This document shows, piece after piece, positions 56,058-63,753 of a stretch of 64,000 nt of DNA. This DNA is from Actinomycetes bacterium (GTDB lineage: Bacteria; Actinomycetota; Acidimicrobiia; Acidimicrobiales; RAAP-2). The stretch lies in contig JAJYAC010000002.1 in assembly GCA_021779735.1 (NCBI GenBank), positions 35,147 through 99,146 of the forward strand. The letters run 5' to 3'. Position 1 is the stretch's first letter; every line of letters begins with the position of its first letter. The notes beneath the pieces were generated by a model. That model worked only from the letters and a program-made list of their open reading frames with translations. It was not told the DNA's origin and did no database searches. Position numbers and translations under genes: made by a program.

Positions 56058-56061
56058 TCCA

Positions 56062-56103
56062 CACCGCCGTCCCGGCCCTACCCCCGGGGCCGGGACGGCG
56101 GTG
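56062..56103 (+). terminator. strong hairpin between binding-protein and permease genes
   Basis: CACCGCCGTCCCGGCCC (56062-56078) and its perfect 17-bp complement (56087-56103) flank an 8-nt loop. There is no U-run after it. Such hairpins after binding-protein genes stabilise the upstream mRNA end and lower permease output; a partial terminator is also possible. Confidence 0.75.
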
Positions 56104-56122
56104 GCAGTAGAAACGGTAGATC

Positions 56123-57013
56123 GTGAACCCCATGAAAGCTCGCCGATTGACGTTGAGTCAACGCCGTCAGTTGGCCGGCGTGGTCTTCGCGCTGCCCGCG
56201 CTCGCGTTGGTCATCGGACTCATCGCGATACCCATCGGTCAGGCCGTCTACTACTCCTTTACCCAGTGGGACGGCATCACGACGACCTGGATCGGGACCT
56301 CGACCTGGACCCAGGCCTTTCACAACTCGGACCTGTGGACCGCCCTGAAGAACAACGCCATGCTCTTGCTCTGGGTGCCGATCGCTCTGGGTCTGCCGCT
56401 CGCGATCGCGGTGCTGTTGCACCAGCGGGTCGCGGGCTGGAAGATCTTTCGCTCCATCTACTTCTTGCCCACGGCGATCTCGTGGGTCGTCCTCGGACTC
56501 GTCGCCGAGCGGTTCTTCGCCTACCAGGGCACGCTCAACTCGATTCTGCACGCCGTCGGACTCTCGGGGGTGACGACGAACATGCTGGGCAGCGAGTCGA
56601 CCGCGCTCGCGGCGCTGGGCATCACGTTCGTCTTCACGATGATCGGCACGAACACGATGCTCTTTCTCACCGGACTCGCCACCTTGGATCCCAGCCTCGA
56701 AGAGGCCGCGCGCATTGATGGCGCGGGGCGCTGGCGCATCTTTCGCCACATCACGCTGCCGCACCTGAGCCGCTTCATCCAGCTGGCTTTCGTCATGACG
56801 GTGATCGCGCTGTTCTCGGCTCTCTTTAGCCTCATCTTCGTCATGACCGGCGGTGGTCCGGGGTACGCGACCACGACGATGGAGTTCTTGATCTACCAGA
56901 CGGGCTTTTCTCAGGGCCAGTTCGGCACCGCCGCCCTCTACGGCATCATCCTCTTTCTCATCACCGGCGCGGTCGGCATCATCCAACTTCGACTGATCGG
57001 ATCGGACAAGTGA
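56123..57013 (+). CDS. sugar ABC transporter permease (MalF/UgpA-like)
   Basis: 296 aa, six membrane segments. The EAA loop that contacts the ATPase is EEAARIDGAGRWRIFRHITLPHL. GTG 56123 is the track start; ATG 56132 is also possible. It pairs with the next permease (GTG overlap of 4 nt) to form the channel. Confidence 0.92.
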   Translation: MNPMKARRLTLSQRRQLAGVVFALPALALVIGLIAIPIGQAVYYSFTQWDGITTTWIGTSTWTQAFHNSDLWTALKNNAMLLLWVPIALGLPLAIAVLLHQRVAGWKIFRSIYFLPTAISWVVLGLVAERFFAYQGTLNSILHAVGLSGVTTNMLGSESTALAALGITFVFTMIGTNTMLFLTGLATLDPSLEEAARIDGAGRWRIFRHITLPHLSRFIQLAFVMTVIALFSALFSLIFVMTGGGPGYATTTMEFLIYQTGFSQGQFGTAALYGIILFLITGAVGIIQLRLIGSDK

Positions 57014-57825
57014 GGTCTCGTCGAGTGTCCCCGGGGCGCGTCGCCCTCTTCGTCACGATGCTCGCCATCGCCGTGGGCATGCTCTATCCCTTCTGGGTCA
57101 TGATCAGTGACAGCCTGCACACCCAGTCCCAGTTCATCTCGGGTTCGGGCTTCTCCCTGGGCAGTTGGCGCCAGCTCAGCGCCGCCCTGCCCGTGGGCCG
57201 ACAGGTGCTCAACTCGACGGTCATCTGCTCGATGTCGATCTTCGTGATCCTCGCCGTGGGCCTGCCGGCGGGCTTCGCCTTCGCGAAACTTCGCTTTCGC
57301 GCCTCCTCGCTGGTCTTTCTCGGCATCGTCTCGGCGATGATGGTGCCCCTCCAGGCGATTGTCATGCCCGAGTTCGTCAACGTCACGCGCGTCGGACTGA
57401 CCAGTGGCTACTTCGGCGCGGTGCTCGTCTACGCCGCGCTCGGCACGCCCTTTTCCATCTTTCTCTTCACGACGTACTTTCGCGGCGTGCCCGACGAACT
57501 CGTCGAGGCCGGCATCGTCGACGGTCTGGGCTACGTCGGCGCCCTCTGGCGCCTCGTGGTGCCCGTCGCGGTGCCGGCGATAGCCACGGTGACGGTCCTG
57601 CAGTTCATCCAGATCTGGGACGACTTGCTCGTGGGCCTGCTCTTCATTCAAAACACCGCGGACCGGCCGATCACGGTGGGCCTCGCCGCTCTCGCCTCGG
57701 GGCGCACCACGTCGATCCCGCAGTTGATGGCGGGCTCCTTCGTCTCGGCGCTGCCGGCGATGCTCGTGTACCTCGGATTCCAGCGCTACCTCGTCAAGGG
57801 CCTCACCATGGGAATCGACCGGTGA
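57010..57825 (+). CDS. sugar ABC transporter permease (MalG/UgpE-like)
   Basis: 271 aa, six membrane segments. Its EAA-like loop reads VEAGIVDGLGYVGALWRLVVPVAVPA. It forms the second half of the membrane channel; the ATPase gene follows 29 nt later. Confidence 0.92.
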   Translation: MRSRRVSPGRVALFVTMLAIAVGMLYPFWVMISDSLHTQSQFISGSGFSLGSWRQLSAALPVGRQVLNSTVICSMSIFVILAVGLPAGFAFAKLRFRASSLVFLGIVSAMMVPLQAIVMPEFVNVTRVGLTSGYFGAVLVYAALGTPFSIFLFTTYFRGVPDELVEAGIVDGLGYVGALWRLVVPVAVPAIATVTVLQFIQIWDDLLVGLLFIQNTADRPITVGLAALASGRTTSIPQLMAGSFVSALPAMLVYLGFQRYLVKGLTMGIDR

Positions 57826-57854
57826 GCCCACTCCTAGGAAAGGATTCGTGATTC

Positions 57855-58949
57855 ATGGCCGCCATCACCTTTGACGGAGTCACCAAGATCTACGCGGGTA
57901 AGCCGGCGGTGGACTCGCTCTCGCTGCACATCGACGACGGTGAGTTCATGGTCCTCGTGGGACCCTCGGGATGCGGCAAGACGACCGCTCTGCGCATGCT
58001 CGCCGGCCTCGAGGAGATCACCTCGGGCGCACTCTCCATTGGCGACCAGGTCGTCAACAACGTGCTGCCCAAAGATCGCGACGTCGCGATGGTATTTCAG
58101 AACTACGCGCTCTACCCGCACATGAGCGTCGCTCAGAACATGGGCTTCGCGCTCAAGATCCGTGGCGAGTCCAAGGCGATGATCGCCGAGAAGGTGCGCG
58201 CGGCGGCGGAGATCCTGCGCCTGAGCGACTACCTGGATCGGCGCCCGCGGGCCCTCTCGGGCGGCCAGCGCCAGCGCGTGGCCATGGGCCGGGCGATCGT
58301 GCGCAGTCCCCAGGCGTTCCTGATGGACGAGCCCCTGTCGAACCTCGACGCGAAGCTGCGCGTGGAGATGCGCTTAGAGATCGCGCGCATTCAGCGTCTG
58401 CTCGGCGTGGCGACTCTCTACGTGACCCACGACCAGGTCGAGGCGATGACGATGGGCGATCGCGTCGCGGTGATGCGCGACGGGCACCTCCAGCAGGTGG
58501 CGACCCCTCAGGAGCTCTACGACCGTCCGGCCAACGACTTCGTCGCCGGCTTCATTGGCTCGCCGCCGATGAACCTGCTCACGACGCGCGTCTCCCACGG
58601 CGCCGACGTCACCCTCGACATCCTCGGCCAGACGATCAGCGTGCCCACGCGCTACGCGGCGGCCTTCAGCCTGCCCGCGAGCGGCGAAGTAACCTTCGGC
58701 ATCCGACCCGAGGACATCGTCATCGCCACCGAGGGACTGCGCGCGCGCGTCGAGCGCTGCGAGGCGCTGGGGGCCGAGACGCTCTTGCACCTCAGCGTGA
58801 ACGGCCCGGGCGCCTCTCAGCACCTCGTCGCCAAGACCGGACCGCGCACGTCGATCGTGGCCGGCGACGACCTGTCGGTCACCTTCGCCCTGGAGCACGC
58901 GCACTTCTTTGACGTGGCGAGCGGCGCCACGTTGCGAGCGGCGTCGTGA
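57855..58949 (+). CDS. sugar ABC transporter ATP-binding protein (MsmK/UgpC/MalK-like)
   Basis: 364 aa. Walker A GPSGCGKTTALRMLAG, signature LSGGQRQRVAMGRAIVR, Walker B AFLMDEPLSNLDAKLR, H-loop VTHDQVEAM. The C-terminal ~130 residues are the OB-like TOBE regulatory domain (VTFGIRPEDIVIA). ATG with a weak AGGAAAGGA upstream. It powers the importer and is complete, so the cell has a full four-component uptake system here. Confidence 0.94.
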   Translation: MAAITFDGVTKIYAGKPAVDSLSLHIDDGEFMVLVGPSGCGKTTALRMLAGLEEITSGALSIGDQVVNNVLPKDRDVAMVFQNYALYPHMSVAQNMGFALKIRGESKAMIAEKVRAAAEILRLSDYLDRRPRALSGGQRQRVAMGRAIVRSPQAFLMDEPLSNLDAKLRVEMRLEIARIQRLLGVATLYVTHDQVEAMTMGDRVAVMRDGHLQQVATPQELYDRPANDFVAGFIGSPPMNLLTTRVSHGADVTLDILGQTISVPTRYAAAFSLPASGEVTFGIRPEDIVIATEGLRARVERCEALGAETLLHLSVNGPGASQHLVAKTGPRTSIVAGDDLSVTFALEHAHFFDVASGATLRAAS

Positions 58950-59764
58950 CGATCATTCCCGCGGCGCTCGAGCGCCACGTGCTCGTAGGCGGCCTCGACC
59001 ACGCCGAGGGGATCTGCTGGGACCACGTGCGCGGGTGCCTCTGGGCCGGGGGAGAGGCCGGTCAGGTCTATCGCATCGAACTCGACGGCACGACGGACGT
59101 GGTCGCGCAGATCCCCGACGCGGCGCTGCTGGGCGTCGCCCTCGACGACGAGGGCGATCTGTACTGCTGTGACATCGCGGGCCACCAGGTCTGGCGCGTG
59201 CGCGAGGGTGTCGTCGAGGCCTTCGGCGCGAGCATCGACTACCCCAACTACGCCGCGTTCGCTCCCGACGGCGCGCTCTACGTCACCGACAGTGGTTCCT
59301 TCACCGAGGCGACGGGCAAGCTCTGGCGCATCGAACGAGACGGCACCACCCGTGACGTCAGTCCGCGACCGATTCGCTACGCGAACGGCCTCGCCTTTGA
59401 CGCGACGAGGCTGTGGATCGTCGAGTCGGCGGCCCCCGGGGTGAGCGTCATCGACCTGGCGAGCGGCGAGATGACCTTCGTCGTGGAGATGTCGCGCTGT
59501 CAGCCCGACGGCCTCGCCTTTGACGCCGAGGGCGGACTTCTCATCTCGTGCTTCCAGCCCAACCAGATCTGGCGTTACCACGAGGGACGCCTCGTCCTGC
59601 TCGTCGAAGACTGGAGCGGCGAGTTCATCCTCTCTCCCACCAACGTCGCCTTCTACGGCGAGAACCTCGATCGCCTCGCCCTGGCCTCGCTGTGCGGCCA
59701 CGACGTGGTGAGCATTCGTCCCCCCGCGCCCGGCCGTGCGCTCAACCCCAGGAGTCCGTCATGA
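58946..59764 (+). CDS. SMP-30/gluconolactonase-family lactonase
   Basis: 272 aa, a six-bladed propeller. The metal ligands fit: Glu in DHAEGICWD, Asn in YANGLAFD, Asp in QPDGLAFDAEGG. It hydrolyses an aldonolactone to the aldonic acid, the step before the IlvD/Edd dehydratase. GTG start overlaps the ATPase stop by 4 nt; its own stop overlaps the dehydrogenase ATG. Confidence 0.88.
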   Translation: MTIIPAALERHVLVGGLDHAEGICWDHVRGCLWAGGEAGQVYRIELDGTTDVVAQIPDAALLGVALDDEGDLYCCDIAGHQVWRVREGVVEAFGASIDYPNYAAFAPDGALYVTDSGSFTEATGKLWRIERDGTTRDVSPRPIRYANGLAFDATRLWIVESAAPGVSVIDLASGEMTFVVEMSRCQPDGLAFDAEGGLLISCFQPNQIWRYHEGRLVLLVEDWSGEFILSPTNVAFYGENLDRLALASLCGHDVVSIRPPAPGRALNPRSPS

Positions 59765-61275
59765 TCACCAGCGTCAATCCCGCGACCGGCGAGGAGCGAT
59801 CCCTCGAGATCGACGAGACGAGTCCGCACGACGTCGCCGCGATCTGCGCCCGAGCCGCCGCGGCGACGAGCGATCTCGCCGCTCGCCCCCTCGCCTGGCG
59901 CGCCCAGATGCTGCGCGCGATGGCCGGCGAGCTCGAGGCCGACGGCGAGGCCATTGTCACGAGCGCGGACTTCGAGAGCGCTCTGGGGCGTGCGCGTCTC
60001 GAGGGCGAGCTTCGCCGCACCGCCTTCCAATTGCGCTTCTTCGCCGACGTCGTGGAGGACACCAGCTTCCTCGGCGCCTCGATCGACCACGCGTACGACT
60101 CGCCCATGGGCCCCTTGCCCGACCTACGGCGACTGCGCGTGCCCCTCGGCGCAGTCGCGGTCTTTGGCAGCTCGAACTTCCCGCTGGCCTTCTCGGTGCC
60201 CGGTGGCGACACCGCCTCGGCTCTCGCCGCGGGTTGCGCGGTCGTCGTGAAGGCCCACCCCGCACACCCGGCGACGAGCGCGCTCTGTGCGGCCGCTCTC
60301 CAGCGCGGCGCCGCCCTCGTGGGCGCGCCCGAGGCCACGATCGACATCGTCTACGGCTTCGCGGCGGGCGTGGCGCTCGTCGAGGACCCCCACATCGCGG
60401 CGGTGGGCTTTACCGGGTCCCTCGCGGCCGGACGAGCCCTCTGGCAGCGCGCCAACGAGCGCGCGGTGCCCATTCCCTTCTACGGAGAGCTCGGCTCGGC
60501 GAACCCGCTCGTCGTCACGCGCGCCGCCGCCGGCGCGCGCGCCGGCGAGATCGGCGCGGGGGCGGCCGCGTCGATGACGCTCGGGGTGGGACAGTTCTGC
60601 ACGAAGCCCGGGCTGCTCTTCGTGCCAACGGGTCCCGACGGCGACGCGCTCGTCGATGCACTCGTGACAGCCCTCGAGGAGACGCCGACCTACACGATGC
60701 TCACCAGTGGCATCGCCGCGCACTTTCGTGACGGCACCCGAGGAATCGCCGCGCACGAGGCGAGTCGCGCACTCGTGGCGCCGCCACTCGCAGAGGGCAC
60801 GTCGGTGCGCGCGCAACTCTTTGAAGTCGACGCGACGTCCTACGCGCGTCCCGAGGCCGCTGCGCTGCGCGAAGAGTGCTTCGGCCCGCTCGCCGTGGTC
60901 GTTCGTTACGACGGCGATGATCTCTACGTGGCCCTCGCCGCGGGCACGGCGTCACTGACCATGAGCGTCTTCGTTGGCGAGGACGACCTCGACGCGGCGC
61001 GACTCGTGGACTACGGCGCCACCCGTGCCGGACGGGTCATCGTCAACGGTTTTCCCACGGGCGTGGGGGTGAGTTGGTCGATGCACCACGGCGGTCCGTG
61101 GCCGGCGACGACGGCGCCCCAGGCGACCTCGGTGGGCGCGGCGGGCATCGAGCGCTGGCTGCGTGGGCTAACCTTTCAGTCGGTGCCCGAGGCTCTGTTG
61201 CCCGCACCCCTCAGCGAGGCCAATCCCTGGGGAGTGGCGCGTCGCGTCGATGGCGCGCTGGTGGTGCGCCCCTAG
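59761..61275 (+). CDS. NADP-type aldehyde dehydrogenase, 2,5-dioxovalerate (alpha-ketoglutarate semialdehyde) dehydrogenase-like
   Basis: 504 aa from ATG 59761 (ATGA overlap with the lactonase gene); the track start 59548 is a shadow. Catalytic Cys in VGQFCTKPGLLF, Glu in GELGSANPLVV, cofactor loop VGFTGSLAAGRAL. GQFCTKPG is typical of the KGSA dehydrogenase group. It oxidises alpha-ketoglutarate semialdehyde to alpha-ketoglutarate, the last step of Weimberg-type routes, linking this operon to the TCA cycle. Last gene of the operon. Confidence 0.88.
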   Translation: MITSVNPATGEERSLEIDETSPHDVAAICARAAAATSDLAARPLAWRAQMLRAMAGELEADGEAIVTSADFESALGRARLEGELRRTAFQLRFFADVVEDTSFLGASIDHAYDSPMGPLPDLRRLRVPLGAVAVFGSSNFPLAFSVPGGDTASALAAGCAVVVKAHPAHPATSALCAAALQRGAALVGAPEATIDIVYGFAAGVALVEDPHIAAVGFTGSLAAGRALWQRANERAVPIPFYGELGSANPLVVTRAAAGARAGEIGAGAAASMTLGVGQFCTKPGLLFVPTGPDGDALVDALVTALEETPTYTMLTSGIAAHFRDGTRGIAAHEASRALVAPPLAEGTSVRAQLFEVDATSYARPEAAALREECFGPLAVVVRYDGDDLYVALAAGTASLTMSVFVGEDDLDAARLVDYGATRAGRVIVNGFPTGVGVSWSMHHGGPWPATTAPQATSVGAAGIERWLRGLTFQSVPEALLPAPLSEANPWGVARRVDGALVVRP

Positions 61276-61722
61276 GCCGACATTGTGCAAAAAGTGGGTC
61301 TAACCAGTTGCTTTCTCACTTCCTTGGGCCAACATCGGTGGAAAAGTCGGGAACTTCTGGGCATAAGCCTGTGACTTGGCAATTCTCATTTGCGCCGCCT
61401 GCGGGGCTCTGGCACAGTGATCCTCGTAGTTCACGTAGTACCGGTCGACGATCGGCGGAACCGTAAGGGGAAGTCGACGGAGGGGTGAGGGACCTCGCAA
61501 GAGGGACGGAGCCTCCACCGGGCAGCGAAGTTCGGTTCGCTGTTCGCACGACGAATGACGTGAGGTACCCGCCGTCAAACGGTGGCCTGTCCGACACGGG
61601 CCAGCGGGCGACGTGCCTTCGGGAACCCCGAGGGGCTGGGGAGCTTTGCTCACTGGTCACTCGGGGTTTTCGGCGTTCCGGGTGCCGTTACCCTTCGCGC
61701 CGGCCCGGGCTGCGGGGCTCTG
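61276..61722. other. non-coding or decayed stretch after the catabolic operon
   Basis: About 450 nt with no supported gene. The minus-strand ORFs 61300-61653 and 61316-61660 overlap each other in two frames and lack recognised domains, although the tail of the first (RYYVNYEDHCARAPQ...) is not obviously random. An inverted repeat is annotated separately. Confidence 0.45.
61624..61668. repeat. inverted repeat AACCCCGAG/CTCGGGGTT
   Basis: Perfect 9-bp arms (61624-61632 and 61660-61668) around 27 nt, the right arm running into TTTT on the plus strand. Could be a weak terminator or remnant of a mobile-element end. Confidence 0.4.
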
Positions 61723-61821
61723 CTAGTACGGGGCCCCGAAGTGATCCACGCGTACTGCGAGCTCATCGCGACCGAGCGCGAGTGCCGGTAGCAGGTGATT
61801 GAGGACCCGCTCGGCGCTCAT
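61723..61821 (-). CDS. 32-aa small ORF overlapping a second small ORF
   Basis: MSAERVLNHLLPALALGRDELAVRV... ends with TAG at 61723. Its ATG overlaps the stop of the upstream 37-aa ORF as ATGA, the same coupling seen at real gene junctions in this window. No known family. It may be a genuine microprotein or the remains of a longer gene. Confidence 0.35.
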   Translation of the reverse strand: MSAERVLNHLLPALALGRDELAVRVDHFGAPY

Positions 61822-61931
61822 GCGAAGTACGCCCCCCGACTGGAGACCTTGAGCCAGCCGCGCGCGTCGCGGTAGTAGCGCTCGCGGGTACGCGGGCCGG
61901 TGAAGGTCACGTAGTAGGTGTCGTTGTTCAT
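61818..61931 (-). CDS. 37-aa small ORF downstream of the SRAP gene
   Basis: MNNDTYYVTFTGPRTRERYYRD... is rich in Tyr and Arg, with GC-biased third positions (mostly C or G) as in real genes nearby. GGGAG lies about 11 nt before the ATG. It starts 29 nt after the SRAP gene stop on the same strand and is too short for the ORF track. Function unknown. Confidence 0.4.
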   Translation of the reverse strand: MNNDTYYVTFTGPRTRERYYRDARGWLKVSSRGAYFA

Positions 61932-61959
61932 CTTCACGTTCGCTCCCGTGATTGTCGAC

Positions 61960-62649
61960 CTAGAACAGTTCCGTGGGTCCAGCGGGCTCGATGAGCTGGG
62001 GTCCGTCGTGGCGGATCGAGCCCACCGCCGCGCTGACGGGATGGTGGGTGAGCGTGCCCGTCGGTGCCGGGCGCAGCAGGAGCGCCCGATCTGAGTTCTC
62101 CACGTCGAGCCACTCGTCGACGTCGGCGCGCGCGAGCACCACCGGCATGCGGTCGTGCAACTCGTCCATGTCGGAGTTGGGCGAGGTCGTAATCACCGTG
62201 CAGGTGGCGAGCACCGCCTCGGGCGTCGCCGGGTCGCGCCAGTGCTCGTAGAGTCCGGCGAGCAGCAGCGGTTCGTCGTCGCCGCGGTGGAAGTAGTGGG
62301 CGGCCTTGGCGTGGCCCGGTCGGTGGTCCCACTCGTAGAAGCCGTCGACGGGAATGACGCAGGGTCGCTTGGCGAAGGCGCTGCGAAAGGAGGGCTTCTC
62401 GGCGACGGTCTCGCCGCGCGCGTTAAAGAGCCGGTTCGCGACCGAGGGATCCTTGGCCCAGCTGGGCACGAGGCCCCAGCGGTAGCGATCGAGCATGCGT
62501 CCCTCGGTGGACTCGTGGGCGCCAAAGAGGTAACGCAGGGGACCGACGTTCCAACTGGGCGCGACATCCTCGAGTTCGGCGGCGAGCGTGGCCTCGAGCA
62601 GGCGCGCCAACCGGACCGGAGGAGTGAAGAGGGCGATGCGTCCGCACAT
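61960..62649 (-). CDS. SOS-response-associated peptidase (SRAP, YedK/HMCES family)
   Basis: 229 aa from ATG 62649 with AAGGAG upstream; the track's 62814 start runs through the next gene's operator. The catalytic Cys2 follows the initiator Met (MCGRIALF). NARGETVAEKPSFRSAF, VDGFYEWDH (catalytic Glu region) and HDRMPVVL (catalytic His) complete the site. SRAP proteins form a thiazolidine crosslink with abasic sites in single-stranded DNA, shielding them during replication. Confidence 0.95.
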   Translation of the reverse strand: MCGRIALFTPPVRLARLLEATLAAELEDVAPSWNVGPLRYLFGAHESTEGRMLDRYRWGLVPSWAKDPSVANRLFNARGETVAEKPSFRSAFAKRPCVIPVDGFYEWDHRPGHAKAAHYFHRGDDEPLLLAGLYEHWRDPATPEAVLATCTVITTSPNSDMDELHDRMPVVLARADVDEWLDVENSDRALLLRPAPTGTLTHHPVSAAVGSIRHDGPQLIEPAGPTELF

Positions 62650-62792
62650 GGGAATCTCCTTGTTCCTGACGATAGGGGCTATTGGGCGTATCCACGTCAG
62701 CATTGCCGGGTAGGAAGTTCTGACGTTTGATAAAGGCCCGTCACGATTGAGCTGCTCGCCCGTCAGGAGGAGTGCACGGTGATCGCCGCCTA

Positions 62793-62819
62793 GTGATATG
62801 ATATGAAAAGTCATATCAC
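62793..62819 (+). promoter_or_regulatory. perfect 9-bp inverted-repeat operator upstream of the Xre gene
   Basis: GTGATATGA-N9-TCATATCAC, with TATGAT (62797-62802) as a possible -10 inside the left arm. It lies 12 nt before the ATG at 62832. Probable autoregulatory site of the Xre protein. Confidence 0.7.
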
Positions 62820-62831
62820 CAACGTGACGGA

Positions 62832-63407
62832 ATGTTAGACATGACGACGGCGCAACTCGTACGCGAGGCCCGCAGGGGCGGGGGACTAACCCAGCGCGCT
62901 CTGGCCGCGAAGGCTGGCATCACTCAGCCATCGCTCGCGGACATCGAGCGCTCTGCTCACGACACACGCGTGGCGTCCCTGAACCACCTGATCGGTGCCG
63001 CCGGCTACCGGCTGTTCCTCTTGCCGACGACCAGTTCGTCGGCCGCTAGTTGGGCGGACGTGATCTACGAGGAACTGCGGTCCGCGCGTCACAGTGAGAA
63101 GGTGGCCTTTCGTGCCCTTATCGGCCTCAGCGATGAACTCGCGGCAGCACCCGGGCCACTTCGTGTAGCCCTGTGCGTGGCTGCGCCAGCGTTGACCGGT
63201 GATGTACGTTACGACGCGGCTATCGCCGGGATTGTTGACTACCATCTCACGAAGGACCGGCTTCCGCGTCCCGCCTGGGTCCGTGAACCGTCACGGGTCC
63301 TAGTCGAGGTGTGGGAAGTGTCGCCCTATACCGACATTTCTGAAGTGCCGACAGCCCTGCGGCGTCACGGCGTGCTGCTGGCGCGGTCAGAACTCGCGAG
63401 TGTGTGA
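62832..63407 (+). CDS. Xre-family helix-turn-helix regulator with long C-terminal domain
   Basis: 191 aa from ATG 62832 (or ATG 62841). HTH: QLVREARRGGGLTQRALAAKAGITQPSLADIERSAHDTRV (residues ~8-46, cited as region). The rest is not a domain I can name. Proteins of this plan are commonly followed by an AbiEii-like nucleotidyltransferase gene; here only a 28-codon stub follows. The strong palindrome upstream suggests it still represses itself. Confidence 0.78.
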   Translation: MLDMTTAQLVREARRGGGLTQRALAAKAGITQPSLADIERSAHDTRVASLNHLIGAAGYRLFLLPTTSSSAASWADVIYEELRSARHSEKVAFRALIGLSDELAAAPGPLRVALCVAAPALTGDVRYDAAIAGIVDYHLTKDRLPRPAWVREPSRVLVEVWEVSPYTDISEVPTALRRHGVLLARSELASV

Positions 63408-63408
63408 C

Positions 63409-63495
63409 GTGCTGTTTACGAAAGAAGACGTCGAGGAAGGTCTTCGTTCACTCGTTGACGAGTTCGTGGCGGCGGGGGCGAACTCGACGATTTAG
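63409..63495 (+). pseudogene. truncated 5' remnant of a nucleotidyltransferase-like partner gene
   Basis: GTG 63409 opens a 28-aa frame MLFTKEDVEEGLRSLVDEF... that stops at TAG 63493. The opening resembles AbiEii-type nucleotidyltransferases that follow such Xre genes, but the GG...D-x-D core is absent downstream in any frame I read. One nt separates it from the Xre stop. It is probably a decayed toxin-like gene, but could be an intact tiny gene. Confidence 0.45.
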
Positions 63496-63753
63496 GTTTC
63501 GGCGTTCAGGGGCCCTTTAGGTTGATAGGCACGCTTTAGGCGCCTCAAGCCACGATTTAGCTTGCCGCGCAACCCGCAGGCGCGTGAGCGCGGGGATGGT
63601 TCACCTGGCGCTGAACTCGCATTGCAAGGAGCCTTACTGACGATGGGCTCGAGCGGGTGGATGCGCGGTGCCCCGTAGCGTCGTGCCCTGTGGCAGACCG
63701 GGCGACCACGGCACTGTGTAAGAAGAGGCGAGGATCTAGACGTAAAGAGAGTG
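63496..63753. other. non-coding gap before the ECF sigma gene
   Basis: About 260 nt; the minus-strand ORFs listed have no recognisable domain. It presumably holds the promoter of the sigma-factor gene. Confidence 0.5.

Noticed and set aside
61300-61660. Two overlapping minus-strand ORFs (117 and 114 aa)
   Set aside because: Overlap in different frames, no start signals and no domain; only the short tail of one looks non-random.
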